Shown one piece after another: positions 47,410 through 60,054 of a stretch of DNA of 64,000 bases. The stretch comes from Dermatemys mawii (lineage: Eukaryota > Chordata > Testudines > Dermatemydidae). Under the pieces are notes generated by a model that made no database searches, was not told the DNA's origin, and was given only the letters and a program-made list of their open reading frames with translations. A program made the position numbers and the translations under genes. Positions within the stretch are counted from its first letter, which is position 1. Every line of letters starts with the position of its first letter. Where the stretch lies: the NCBI GenBank assembly GCA_007922305.1, contig ML677335.1, positions 39,677,674 to 39,741,673 of the forward strand, in the 5' to 3' direction.

Positions 47410-49230
47410 CTTCATTTGCACTCAGACCTGAATCCTCAGGCAAATTTAATCCAGATTAAATCAGAAAATTGTCGTCTTGCTCTATCTTTTTTGAAAATTG
47501 TAAAAAGGGGCAGTAGCATTACCTTTGTGTGTGCCTGAGTTCACTGAGTAGCAGCAGCATGGTTAATTAAATAACTTCTTTAGTACCAGCTTTGGGCCCA
47601 GTAGTTCCCATAATATCTTATAAAGTTCCCCTCCAATTTCAGTGGCAAACATCACAGTCATGTTTCCCAAACTTTTGAAAATGAGCTCCCACTTCAGGAA
47701 AATGAAACCAGTGAAGCCCTCTTCAACTTTGCCATGTTAGCAGAAAAGTACAGGGAAAAATTGCAATGCCACTGTTCCTGCCCCGTCTGGCTAGTCCTTC
47801 ATGCTGCACCCCACATGGCACTGATTCCTGAGCTGATGAAAGCTTGGCAGGATCAAGAAGCTGGCCACATGACTGTAACATTCTTTTTTCCTAGCTGAAT
47901 TAAGAAGAGGTAACCCGTCCACTGTAGTGTCATCTTCAAGGTGCGTGTTTAGTAGGATGGTGCCAGATAGCTTGGAGACATTGTTTTGTCTTGTAATTCG
48001 GGAGGGAGGAGAAGAGTGAGAGGGGATGGAAGGAAGGTGACATGTATGACAGTATGTGGTTATTTTTTGTTCTTGGTGGAACAAATCAATATGCAGACTT
48101 GTTCAACTGAAATTTAAATATTTACAATATTTTTTTGTGCTGTTAAATATAACCTTGAACTAGGACTGTGCATCTCTGATTCCTCTTTATAAAAAAAAAA
48201 AAAAGAAAAAAGAAAAAAAAAGCTGTAGAAAATGAGAGGTGTTGAAGAAATTAGATAGGAATATACTTCACAGTGGCCCTTCTGCATCATCTTGCACTAT
48301 GCTTTAAGAATTTCATTAGTTTCCATTTTCATCCAATGCTTGTTTACTCAAAAGCATTAGTGAAACTAACGCTCTATGTAAATAATTTAACTATTTGAAG
48401 ATTTTACATACTTGTCATAGTGAACTTTGGGTGGAGAAATTCCAAGGTCATCTTTAAAACTCCTCAAAGCTACTATCTCAGAATTAAATAGTTAGTGCTG
48501 CCTCATGAAAAACCAAAAACATGACAGGCAGGAGTGTTATATAGTGAGTTTGGGTTCAGGCATACATTGTTGCAAGTATCTGGAGGGGAGAATGAGGAAT
48601 ATATTATATTGTCTATGCTTTGCAGAATGCTGTCTCACTGGCTTTCATTATGCAAAAGTAGTTCTTTCTTTGACTTCTGTGGGTTTTCACTCAGCTAACT
48701 TTAATCCTAAATTAATCCGCATTGTAAAAGTGAAGGGAGAGCTGTTCCACATGCTCTGTCAGGTATATATGTGGATGTAATCAACCTGTGGAATTTGAAT
48801 TCCAATTTGGAGCTGAAACTCTTCCTGCACACAGTTCCAGAAGGGGACACGATTTTTGGATTAGATTTTCTAGTTTGATTTTACTGTAGAGAAAGGCCAA
48901 AGATACAATGTTCATATATAGAACAGGATCACAACTATCAATCACCCAACACTGAAGATCTTGTTATGGTGTGGACCCATCTGTAACAGAGGCCGTACAG
49001 CCTTTTGAGGTGGAGGACAATTGCATGCATAGTGTGGCTGACTATATAAAACACATGTGCTTTTCCTATCACTTTGGATTTTCAGTCTCTGTTACTGTTT
49101 TTTCCACCTGGAGCCATGGTTTCTGGTTACAGTGGGTTATTCAGGAGACGTGCTTCATTACAGAGGTATCAGCTTTTGTGTGTCTTCTACTTTCCCAAGA
49201 AGGTGGTTACAGGGGAACTGTTACTAAATG
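47410..49230 (+). other. KCNMA1 intron, unannotated
   Basis: An A-rich run lies at 48190-48222. No repeat or gene was recognised. Confidence 0.45.
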
Positions 49231-49235
49231 AGATC

Positions 49236-49668
49236 AGAGTGACAGAGTGAGCCGTCACCAGTGCACACTCGCATGGGTAGGGGTGCTTCTCCTGTGCCTT
49301 GACACTGTTTTCCCTTCACGAGGGCTCCTTCAACAAACTCCAGTCTCTTTCAGTCAGAGCCCTTCTTTACAGTCTAGGATTTTTATTCAATTAACAAAGT
49401 TCTCAAACAAGCAAAAAACAGACTTCCACCCAGGCTTAAAGTGAGCACAGTCCTCTGAGGGGGTGTCCCTCAGGAACCACTGCAGGAGACCCTTTTTCCC
49501 TGAAGCTTCACTCTATATTTCTCTCACTGCAGAACCCCCTAACTGTGGGTTCCAGCTGCCTTTTATCCTGGGATCATGGAATTCAACCCAGGTGCGGCTT
49601 GCCCTGTAATCAGGACTGGCTTAGCCCCAGGCTCTCCAGCACATGGACAAGCCATCCTGTTACTTCAG
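49236..49668 (-). mobile_element. Solo LTR, minus strand
   Basis: On the minus strand it has a TATA box in GGATAAAAGGCAGCTGG (about 49560). About 180 bp downstream a poly(A) signal sits in AATTGAATAAAAATCC (about 49380), followed by a U5-like end CTCACTCTGTCA. The word TCAGAGTGA occurs at both edges, so the exact duplication is ambiguous. No viral genes are attached. It is antisense to KCNMA1. Confidence 0.7.
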
Positions 49669-49962
49669 AGTGAATCTAAAGCAGCAGATATCTGAACAGT
49701 ATTTCTAGATTCCAGGATAAATTAGAATTTTATAGCCATCTGGAGGCTTTCAGTTATGTCTTACAAAATGATTGGGTTTTCTCATATATGCCGACTGCCT
49801 CTCCATCATCTTCATACTTTTCATGAACAAATTAAAACAACAGAAAAGGGTCCATTTTGAAATACGTGAAGTATGAATATAAACATTCTGAATATATTGA
49901 TTTTTAAATTCTCCCACCCAATGTATTCCTAATATAGTGATACAAAACTCAAATTAACAGTG

Positions 49963-50144
49963 GGGTATGGATACACACCTTAGCCTTTGACAATGAAGTG
50001 GCATTCAGCTCAAGCTCCAGCCTGAGTGGGAATATCTATGCTCCTATTTTTAACCCCAGGGCACAAGCCTGAGTCCCTTGATCTGGGCTCTGAGACTTAT
50101 TGCTGTGGGCTTGGGGTTTTTTATTGGCAGTATAGATGTGCCCT
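49963..50144. mobile_element. MITE with Harbinger-like GGGTATGG end
   Basis: The left end GGGTATGGATACACAC matches the autonomous Harbinger left end GGGTATGGTTACACTT closely. The right end, read inward, is GGGCACATCTATACTG. No clean duplication was found. The interior (CAAGCTCCAGCCTGAGTGGG) is non-coding. Confidence 0.55.
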
Positions 50145-53100
50145 TGGGCAACTCACTTAACTTTTTTGTGCCTCAATTTACCTAACTGTGAAAGAATGAT
50201 TTGAGACATACTGCATTAAATTGCTCTGAGAAAAGAATAACTTAAGTGATACTCATCACATATTAATATCCATTGTACAAGTTATTGTGTTTCATTAAAA
50301 CATTCACAAGAGACTTTTTTTTTTTTTGCGGCTTTTGTACGTCTGTTCTCTACACTTCTATCAGTGCAGTTTGTAAAAGGTCCTGCCTCTTACCTGCCTG
50401 CTAGGGTTGAATCATAAAAGGAAGGGAACTTGGGATAAAGGGGAAGCTAAATTGAAGGGTGATTCCTCTCCCCTCCTGGCTGGCTAATGCAGGAAAAAGA
50501 CTATAAGAATAACCACCCAGTGTTTCAGTCAATGTGCTTATTTTCTTTGTGGAAAATAAGGACCTTAAAAGACTAATGCCCAAATCTCTGTTTTCCTTCC
50601 CTAGCTGGTGATACCACCCAACAAATTACTGCAATGTTTATGTATTATCCTTGTTCTCTAAATGTATTTCTTCTCTAAAGAACTCTGAATTTGAAAGTGG
50701 AATCCCTTCGCTGCTTTTCTAACATTTTTAGATAGAGAACATTTGACATCTTATTTTATACAAAATTGTTTTTTCATCTGTAATACTTGAGGGGACAGTG
50801 GGTGTTTCATGAAAAATATGGATGACAGTGTCTTAATTATTCCCCTGGAAGAAATCTGTGCCTTCTTGGAATCAGACTCATGACAATTAAATGATCTGTT
50901 TAGTAAATTTCTTCAGTTAGTGTCTGTCCGCTTACCACAGAGGGAGCCTTTGTACTAAACTCATTGTTAAACAAAACCATTTAGCTCTCCAATTTAACAG
51001 TTTGTATTGTAGCAGAACTCCATTGTTTGGATGTATAATACTTAATTTGTATCTTGACATGGCTTTAACATCATGCAAACTTCCATCTCCTTGGCGCTTG
51101 CCTCAGAGGGACTATACTGTGAAAAATTAATTCTGCCAAGGAATTGTTAAATTTCCCTTCCATGCATAAAACCCCCCATTATTCTATAGGTATAGTTTTT
51201 ACTTTGAGAGCCTGTTATATCCAGCTTATAGGAATACAGAGTATGTACCAAATGTAATGATGCACAAATTAAACACAGAACCACACAAGTTAGACATGGG
51301 GGTGGGGGCACAATTTAGGTAATTTAGTTTATTCATGTGTCGATGCTGATTTGTTCCCTGCAATCTATTCTCTAGTATTTTGTCTTGTCCCCTTTCAAAT
51401 GACCCATACAATGGAACTTTCACTGCTTTCCCTGGGAAGTGATTCCACAGTTTTTAGAGAACTTTTCTTTGTGGAGCACAGATCCTCTTGGCTAATCAAG
51501 AAATACTTTAATTCTTTTAAGCTTCCTATTGTTACTTTACTAAATTAATTTCATAGGAGCCTGATATTTTCCATTGCAAACATTTTCTTATAGCTTCATC
51601 AAACTTTAACTCTTTATGGTTGAAATGTTTCTTGCTGGATGTCTGCTGAGTCAAAATATATCTTCCAACTGGCAAAAAATGAAGCATGGATCCTACAGAC
51701 AACAATCTTCTTCACTGCACAACCCTGATTCATCTCCAGAGCATCACCCATCCCCTGGGCTGAATGAGGCAGGGGAAAATAGTATGTGATTGTGTAATTA
51801 AAGACTATATAATAATGCATATGCACAAGAGGGGCTCATTAAGGTTGCATAAGCAATCATAATTCTGAAATTTCTTAACTTCTGAGTCCTTAACATTCTT
51901 TTACAATCTTAACATTCTTTTAATGTAGTTTTCTAGCTGTGATATAAATATTTATAGTACACTGTAGCTTTTTGGAAGATGTAGAAAGAGCCAGGTTGAT
52001 TTGTCACCTGAAGAAATCTTTAATAAGGGGTCTATTTTAAATAAGTAACAGCAGTCAGAAACATCAGAGAAACTTGCCATTCTTGTTTTCATCATGCATC
52101 AGTCTACTGAAGAAATGAAGAAAAAATCTGGCAAGCTCATTTAGAATTACCTAAAGAAACAGGTGGGAACTCTTGTAATTTTAGGATGGAGTAAGGTTAT
52201 GAAGTTCTTCAATATCCATCCTTTCACTTGAATTGATAACTGTATCTCACAATAGCTCTTTCTTCAAATATTTTGATGATGTGAGTATGTTTAGGCTCTC
52301 ACCTGCTGAATCAGACTTCCATTGGTACTCGCCCCACTAGCAGAAAATCTCTAACACATGAAATATTTTCGCTTAATAAAACCAACATCTTTAGGTCATT
52401 TACAAAATCCAGTGAATTCATTCAATAAAGATAACATTCAAAGAATAAAAGTAATCACATTAATTTACAGGAAAGTGTGATAGATGCCATACCTCCTTTA
52501 GCACTAAGGCACAATAAAGCATCCAATTGACTACAATAGTTAGACTCTATAGTGAGCCTAGGCAGAAGGGAGAAGAGATCCTTCTCTGCTTACAGGCCAT
52601 CAGCCTGGCCCCTGCTCAGTGCTAGAATTGCCAGTCTTGGAGACAAGTACCCACAGCTGGGGCCAAAAAGAAAATAAACCCAACTATAAAATCGGGAAGG
52701 ACAGAAAGGGAAAAGGAAGCAGAAAGCCCTGGGATAGCAGAGGCACAACAGCTCTATGCTAAGGAGCTTCTAACAAATTGACAGAGACACAAAAGGAGAC
52801 TGTAAGCCCTGGAGTTCAATGACTGATTGACTCAATTTAAGTTAAGTGGTTATAGACTAGTCTAATTGAAGATGAATTGAAGGGAACCAGTGAGGAGAAA
52901 GCTGGAACCCTCAGAGAGACTGCACAAAGAGCTGGTGACAGGATCTAATTTAGCATGTGCTTAATTTCAAGCATTTAAGACCATCCCTGTTCATCAAAAC
53001 ACTCAAGCACATACTTAAGTCCAACCAAAGTAAAGGTTAAGTTAAGTACATGCTAAAATGCTTTATTAATGAGGAGGATGGACTTTGCACTTAAGCTTAA

Positions 53101-53495
53101 AGATGAGCATCTGCCAAAGTGCTGTGCTTTGAACTAGGGTTATATAATGTGTCTCATTTGCACGAGGCTTGGAGAAGAGACAGATTTCTCTTTCTTGTTT
53201 TTCATTGCTTTTTGTCAAAATACAACTGAGACATTTTGTAACCTCTATTTATCTGCAGGGTTGTGTCTTTGTGTCAGTGATCGAGTTAGCAAAATGTCCC
53301 TTGAAATGAATAGACCCAAAGAGTATCTACATAGTAAATCCTTTGCAATAGACAAGCGAATTAATGGATATGGCTGGTTCATTTGGCAGTATTAAATGAT
53401 AAATACATGTATTTAAGTGAGTTTCAGTCAACAGCAGTTACAGATAACTTAGCTAGCAGCACAGTGATAACCTGGTACTTCCGTGCAAGTTGTTA
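50145..53495 (+). other. KCNMA1 intron with faint relics
   Basis: The start (about 50145-50280) looks like an old L2/MIR tail (GCAACTCACTTAACTTTTTT, GTGCCTCAATTTACC). The 51300-51560 stretch faintly resembles antisense CR1. The 52940-53110 stretch has repeated words of the 'aagcaca..cttaa' palindromic family. Nothing coding. Confidence 0.4.
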
Positions 53496-53499
53496 TGTA

Positions 53500-53960
53500 T
53501 ATTAGCACTGGAAAGGACTTTCTGAGTCATCTAGTCCTACCTCCTACATTAGAGCTATACTGTCCTCTACACTAATCTATTTAATCTTCTTTTAAGTGTC
53601 TCCAGTGACAGTGCCTCAGTGACCCTCCTTAGCAGTTTTTTCCAGTATCTAATTGACCTCACTGTTAGAAATTTAATCCTAATATCTAATTTAAGTCTTC
53701 CACATTTTTGGTTTCAGGCTGTTCTTACTTATTATTTTCCCGATAAGTGCATTAAATGATTCATTGCCCCCTCTTTATGTTATGGATCATTATCATAATC
53801 AACCTCGCATCACGTTTTCTCCAAGCTGCATGCCTTAAGTTCCCAATTGCTTTTCAGTAATAGGACATGTCTTTGAAGCCTTTCATCATTTCTGTTGCGT
53901 ATTTGTTTTTTATTCTCTAATGTATCTTTTTTGTTAATTACTGTTGCACCAGAGAGCCTC
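53500..53960 (-). mobile_element. Diverged CR1 LINE fragment, minus strand
   Basis: CR1 3'-region words are visible though degraded: GGAAAGGACTTTCTGAGTCA, CTAGTCCTACCTCC, AGAAATTTAATCCTAATATC and TTTCTCCAAGCTGCATGCC. Confidence 0.6.
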
Positions 53961-54229
53961 TGAATTGTAACAAGCTGTGTGAAACTCCATGCCTTAAAAT
54001 CATATTGTGTGAACCCCAAATGCCCATTTTTATGCTGGAAAAGGAAGCTCATGAAGGATTTTTCAGCCACTGGAGATGGGTCGGGCTGTAGAAATGGCAT
54101 CCCCTATGTCCTGAAAGGATAGGGACAAGAAGGAGGTGGGAAATGTTTTGCTCACATGAACAGTGGCTGATTTGCCTTCCTGTGTGAAGATGGAGTCACA
54201 TTGTTAGGGTTACACATTGCTACAAGAAT

Positions 54230-55115
54230 CATACAAATGTAGGGCTAGAAAAGACCTCTGTAGGTCGTGTAGTCCAGCATCCTGCACTCAAGGCAGGACT
54301 AAGTAATAACTAGACCATTCCTGAAAGGTGTTTATATAACCTTTTATTTAAAATCTCCAATTATGGAGATTCCACAACTCCCCTAGGCAATTTGTTCAGT
54401 TCTTAACCACCTGACAGTTAGGAATATTTTCCTAATGTCCAGGCTAAACCTCCATTGTTGCAATTTAAGACCACTGCTTCTTGTCCTATCCTCTGAGGTT
54501 AACAAGAACAATTTCTCACCCTCCTTCTTGTAACAATCTTTTATGTACTTCAAAACTGCTATGCCCCTCCCTGAGTTTTCTCCAGACTAAAGGAACTCAA
54601 TTTTTAAAAATCTTTTCTCAGAAGTGATGTTTTCTAAACCTTTAATCATTTCTATTACTCTCCTCTGAACTTTCTCCAATTTGTCCACATTTTTCCTGAA
54701 ATTTGGCACCAGTGCTAGATACAGTATTCCAGTTGAGGCCTTTTCATGGAGCGTGGAGTAAAGTAGAATAAATCCTCATTTCTTAGCCCACAAAAGCTTA
54801 TGTCCAGATAAATTTGTTTTTCTCTAAGGTGCCACATGTACTCCTTGTTGTTTTTGCTGATACAAACTAACATGGCTACTCTGAAACACTTCTGCTGGTG
54901 CATTCTAGAACAATGTTTGGTTTTTTTTTGCTAGAGCGTTACACTGATGATAATTTAGCTTGTGATCCTTTATAACCACCAGATCCATTTCCACAGTACT
55001 CCTTCCTAGGCACTCATTTCTCATTTTGTAAGAAATTAATTGTTCCTTCCTAAAAGGAGTACTTTGCATTTGTCCATTTGAATTTCATCCTATTCATTTC
55101 AGACCACTTTCTCTG
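54230..55115 (-). mobile_element. CR1 LINE 3' region, minus strand, split by a SINE
   Basis: Clear CR1 with AGGGCTAGAAAAGACCTCTG at the 3' end, then TTAGGAATATTTTCCTAATG and CCAGTTGAGGCCTTTTC. After the nested SINE it continues with AGATCCATTTCCACAGTACT and CCTTCCTAGGCACTCATTTC. It is non-coding or broken and antisense to KCNMA1. Confidence 0.8.
54783..54888 (+). mobile_element. SINE 3' part nested in CR1
   Basis: Reads AGCCCACAAAAGCTTATGTC, AAATTTGTTTTTCTCTAAGG, TGCCACATGTACTCC, then CAAACTAACATGGCTACTCT. This is the typical turtle SINE end. CR1 sequence continues on both sides, so the SINE inserted later. Confidence 0.8.
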
Positions 55116-55119
55116 GTTC

Positions 55120-55995
55120 TCTGGGTGCAGAACAGGCTACATGCCCTGCTCAAAACCCCTGCAGCTCTCAAAGAATCTTCTGGAGGCACTGGGCCAACTG
55201 CACACTATGGATAGTAGAATTATGAAGGTTCAGGGCTTGCTAGGAAAACATAAATGGGTTCAGTTCTGTTCTGCTTGCAGGCAAGATGATTCTGTCAGAC
55301 CTAGAGTGTCTTGGAATCCTTAGTTTGCAGCTGCCTCTGATCCTTTAAGGAGGTTTCTCCTGTAAAACCAATCCAACTTCAGATGTTGTGGGGAAAGGTA
55401 GTTTTCAGCCTGCCTCACCCTCCACTCATTTGGCCCTTCATGAGATCCGGTCTGAGTGGGGAAGATATTGCTAATGCTCTCTGAGGAATCCCCTGTGGAA
55501 GAATGGAGAGAACTCTTCCCATTAATTTTATTGGGACCAAATTGGATCCTATTAGATGAGGCTGTAAACCACCTGTTGTCTTGTTTTTTGTGTCTGTGCT
55601 ACATTTTGAATGCCATGTTCACACCATTCCTATTCTGTAAGCCATTATGAATAACATGAAAATCTTTAATGATGAAATCAATATAAACACTTTTATTGTA
55701 CATTAAGAGGAATATGCTTCCTGGGCATGAGGACATCGATAACAAATTTGGCCTTTAGTTAGCTAATTTAATCATAATAGGGAGTCTCTCTTCAAAATGA
55801 TCCGTGTTTACAAGGATGCTTCTTTATTTTTCTGTGAAAATGGTCCCTTCTCTGCTGCATTATGTCTTTATGCTCACTTCCTTGAGGTTTGTTCACCAAT
55901 GGCTCTCAGAGAGAACACTCATTAAACAATCCTGTGATCACTCCAGAGCAGAAAAACAGCTGAAGGGTTTCTCTCTAGCTGAAAGAACTAACCTT
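55120..55995 (+). other. KCNMA1 intron, unannotated
   Basis: No repeat or gene recognised. Confidence 0.45.
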
Positions 55996-55999
55996 GTCC

Positions 56000-56065
56000 A
56001 ATTTGCAAATTAATTCCAGTTCCTCAGTTTCTCTCCAATGAGGAACTGGAATTAATTTGCAAATT
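56000..56065. repeat. Perfect 27-bp hairpin
   Basis: Arms 56000-56026 and 56039-56065 (AATTTGCAAATTAATTCCAG plus TTCCTCA and its complement), with a 12-bp loop. It sits at the 5' edge of the Penelope-like fragment, so the left arm is an inverted copy of its first bases. Confidence 0.9.
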
Positions 56066-56400
56066 AGATACCGTCAACCAACGGTTGAACAGGGACTATG
56101 AGTGGCTTTGTCATTACACTAATTGAACGCATTTTCCTAGTTAAGTCTCTTTTACAGATTCTTATAAACTGTTAGACATAGAGCCACTAAATTTTCACTA
56201 CAAAAGGTTTTGTTTCATCCTGCTGATAATGGCCCATCCAAATTAAACAGCCTCTTAGAACTGGTATGGTGATTTACAAACTTTTTTTTGCTTTCTGTGT
56301 GTATAAATACATCTTACTTCTCTGTGTTCCATTCTATTCTGATTAAGTGGGCTATAGCCCACGAAAGCTTATGCTGAAATAAACTGGTTAGTCTCTAGTA
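56039..56400 (+). mobile_element. Penelope-like retroelement 3' end with SINE-type tail
   Basis: Upstream words are GGAACTGGAATTAATTTGCA, GGTTGAACAGGGACTATGAG and CTTTGTCATTACAC. The tail is GGGCTATAGCCCACGAAAGC, then TTATGCTGAAATAAACTGG and TTAGTCTCTA. I associate this combination with a turtle Penelope-like family. The tail is shared with the SINEs in this window. It is 5'-truncated. Family assignment is from memory of the pattern. Confidence 0.5.
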
Positions 56401-59400
56401 TTCCTCGTTTTATTTATAAATGGAATCTGTTGTTGAAGAATGCTCAAATTTTAAGGTAAGCAATAAAACAGAGTAATGAGGCAATTGGTAATGCTCAGGT
56501 GGTAACATTTCCTACATGTAGGTCACATGTACTGTATTTAGAGAAAACAGTTTTTTTAATACAAAGGTATCACTCTGTAGAGAGTTGAAAACCTGCTCCT
56601 GCTCCCACTTAAATATAAATCAGGACTGACCCCACTGATGTCAATGAAGCTATACTAGTATGAAACCAGATAGATATCAGAATCTGGCTGTAAATATAAA
56701 GAATCAAAAACACATTGTTGGAGGCAGGTTGGATGTATAGCACTAGAAGTATCTAATGTAACATATGTAGCTGTGACTGTATTTTTTGATACAGGATTTG
56801 GACCAGGATGTGAAGCTGTAAGCAGACCTGACAATGAGATTTGGAGGATGTGATGATTCCACTTTTGATGATTCACATTTCCCTTTTTTGCTTTAAGCCT
56901 TTTCCAAAGAAAGTAAATCAACAGGTTGAATTATAGTAACCCTGACACATGAGGATGTGATGAAAAAGCAGACTCCCTACAATGGTGTAACTTGAATACC
57001 AGGTGCTCAGTAGGTGACATGGTTAGCTCTCAGCATAGGAGCTAAGGGTGGACAGATGTGCAGAATTGCACATCAAGTACCCTTATCAGCCAGTTTTGAG
57101 AGAAAAAATTGCCACAAATGTTGGAAGTTTCTCTTTGTAACTTGTTTGGGGCACTAGCACTAACGAGAACAAGGGTGTGAAGGATAACAATGCCATCCAC
57201 AGTGTAGTGAAAAACCTACAACACTAGAATCCTTAGTCCTGACCTCATGTGCCCATATAATCTAGGAAGAAGATACCGGATTCTAATGTACCTTGCAAAT
57301 CAGTACAAGAGATGAGATCATGCCTCCTGGCAGGACAAAGGGAGAGAAACTGTTCAAAGAGATTGCACCCTCCACAATGATCACCTATGGTTTTTGCCAC
57401 ACAAGGGGATGATCTGTCTTATGACCTTAGAGAAACAAAACACTTTTCTTTACATCTCCTGCAGAAAGTGGAAGAACTATTTAAAACTGGCCAAAATAAA
57501 TGAGCATCCTATCTTAATAAGCGTATTTGAGTATGGTGCATTAACTAAACCTGCACAGTGTTAGATACACCAGCACAGACCTAAGGTTTCCTGTCTATCT
57601 GGATAAGGAAGTATGTGAGTGCAGTGGCCTCAGGATGCAGCTTTCTGGCCTTTACATGGTCCTTGGAAAACATCACACCCTGTCCCTCTCTGGCAGCTGG
57701 TGAATCAGGAAATGAATTAAAGAGGGTAGCACTTCTCCATGTGCTTTCAACACAGGAAGAAGTTTTATTGCTTTTTCGCAGGTCAGTGTTTATTGCTTTT
57801 TTGTAGCCTGGCTTTTTCTTAAAAAACGACCACTATGAGCTTTCTCAACTTTTCCAATTAAAGTTTGGCTTGAGTATAATACTCTCGCATGGTAAATGCT
57901 CTTGCCTGTTATACTGATACTGGAATCCAAAATTCTCCACTGCTTCTTAGGATTAACCCCTGTAAATGTAACACTTGAAATAGATTTTGTAAGGCAAGTA
58001 AAATATACTGTATTAACTTGTGGTACATGCTGATTCCCCATCCCCTGTTTGAGAGATAAGAATAGATACAGTGTAATGAATACGAGAGCATTTTTGGATC
58101 CAGTTAAGCTCTTAAACATCTTTCAAGGCTGCAACTGATATTTAAAAGAGTAACTAGATGATATATGCACAGTAAAAATACTTACATTCTTTGAATTTAT
58201 TTTCATATCTGTACTTGAATAATGAGGGAAAGGGCATTGATGGGGCATTATCAAAGACTGGAAGAGTAGTGATAGAAAAAATGTATTTGTGGAATAATGA
58301 CGTCTCCCAAGAAAGCAAATATTATAACACCAACTATATTTTTGTAACCTGAAAATGAAGTACACACATTTAAACTGTATTATTGTCTAATTGCCTAATG
58401 AGTGTGATGCAGTCCTTCCAGGGTTCAACACTAGAATTCCACTCCACTTCAGATGGATAAGAAAATCTCTGTAGAATTTTTGTTGAACACTTTGCATAGG
58501 TCTCAGAGGGTTTTTTTGGCAGAATGCTTTATGGACACAGAATTCCTCAGTACCATAACATTGCCCAAAAGCAGTGACTAATGAGATGAAGTGTTAGATA
58601 ATTCACGGTAATAAGCAAAATAAGAGTAAGAGAACCGAGGTACGAATAGCTGAAAGTGTTAGACTTTTCAGTTTTTTCTTCTAATTGTCCTTTCTAGACA
58701 ATTATAACTGTTCAGGATGTAATTTATAAGAGGTATGTTATAGATGCCCAATAAGGCCCCAAGCCTGCAAAAGCATATGCACCTGCTTAACTTTATGCCA
58801 TTGGACTATTCAGGTATATAAAGTTAAGCACATGTTTAACCTTTCAGGATTGCGAACTAAATTTAAAGATACTGATTACTGGGGAACGCCTACAGAACTA
58901 ACTTTGTTAAAGAAAACTAATTTAAGTTTGTGTAACAGAATCATTCCTTCTGCTTTGGAAGGGAATTTTTAAGCTGCTTAATGCTGTTTCCAGTAGCTCT
59001 GCTTCGCAATCTGGGAAAAGATTAGTGTCTCATTGCTTGCTCCCAATCCAAGGTATATTAACATTCAGGCAGTCAACCATAGAATAGACTCATGAAAGTT
59101 TTCCAAAGTTAGCAGTTATGAGATACTGATGGAGTGGTATACCTGCGGCAGGCAGTTGGGTGAGTGAGGTGGTTGGAAAGGGGGGCTCATAATGGAAAAT
59201 GCTAGGGCAGCTAAATTCATGATGGGAAGGGCATCTGGGGCACTGGTCAGCACCCATAGAAATTGTATCACTTCCTTATTTTATGTGTTTTGTGCCTAGC
59301 TTTTGTTTCTCTTTGCAATATTCCATAGATTGACAATAGATTTTTCTTTAAAGATGTAAAAGTTGTGAGGTTAACTAACCCCTTTTTTAAGACCCTGTTT

Positions 59401-59570
59401 TGCAAGGTGCTGAATTTAGTTTGTCAGTTGTTTACTACTGTACATAGAACCAGACAACTTTTTTTTGTTACCTCCCCTTTAGCCCTTCCTAAGTGATGCT
59501 TTTGCTCTGGGTTTTGTTTCCAGGCTATTACTGGTAGCTGGGGGGACATATCCACCAGCTCGGGAAGGTG
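56401..59570 (+). other. KCNMA1 intron with palindromic relics
   Basis: 56590-56700 (CAATGAAGCTATACTAG, CAGAATCTGGC) and 58755-58862 are old palindromic relics. The rest is AT-rich and unnamed. The 109-codon frame at 57790-58119 (-) has no domain. Confidence 0.4.
58755..58862. repeat. Old palindromic MITE relic
   Basis: AGCCTGCAAAAGCATATGCA and CTGCTTAACTTTATGCC on one side face TATATAAAGTTAAGCACATG and TTCAGGATTGCG on the other. The arms are imperfect and meet around 58810. Confidence 0.55.
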
Positions 59571-59576
59571 AAATCA

Positions 59577-60050
59577 TGCATCAAAATAGTTGCACAGTTC
59601 CAGTTTCTTTGCCCAGAGCTTTTCTTTATTAACCTACCAACAAAGATTCAAAGCAACACCAAGGAAACCCAAAACAGTCTTGTTTGTCCTCAGGGTCTTG
59701 TCTTCAGGGCTTTCTAGTCTACCCCATCTCAGGCATTTTTGCAACTGGCTTCTGATCCCTACAAGTGTCTATCTCAGGCCAGAAGGCCTGATTGGAACAT
59801 AGAGCCCTCTCCCCAGTCAGTCCCTGATTCTGAGTTCCTCCTGTGTGCTCTCCTGACTAAGTGACAGGAAGCCTTATATAAGATTTCCTGTTGGGCAAGT
59901 AACTAGGAGCAGCAGTATCTTACCACTGCAGATCCCAGTTTTAAAAGGCCCAAGGTCATAATTAAGAGCATTGGAATACACATGTGCTCCCCAAGACCCT
60001 GATACAATGACATTCACCCCTTAGTGAGCACCTGCAGTCAACACATAGCT
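59577..60050 (-). mobile_element. Solo LTR, minus strand
   Basis: On the minus strand it shows a TATA box in CTTATATAAGGC (about 59877). A poly(A) signal in GGTTAATAAAGAAAAGC (about 59630) follows about 245 bp downstream, and a 3' end near TTTTGATGCA lies at about 59578. The 5' edge is not fixed. No viral genes flank it. It is antisense to KCNMA1. Confidence 0.6.
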
Positions 60051-60054
60051 GGAA

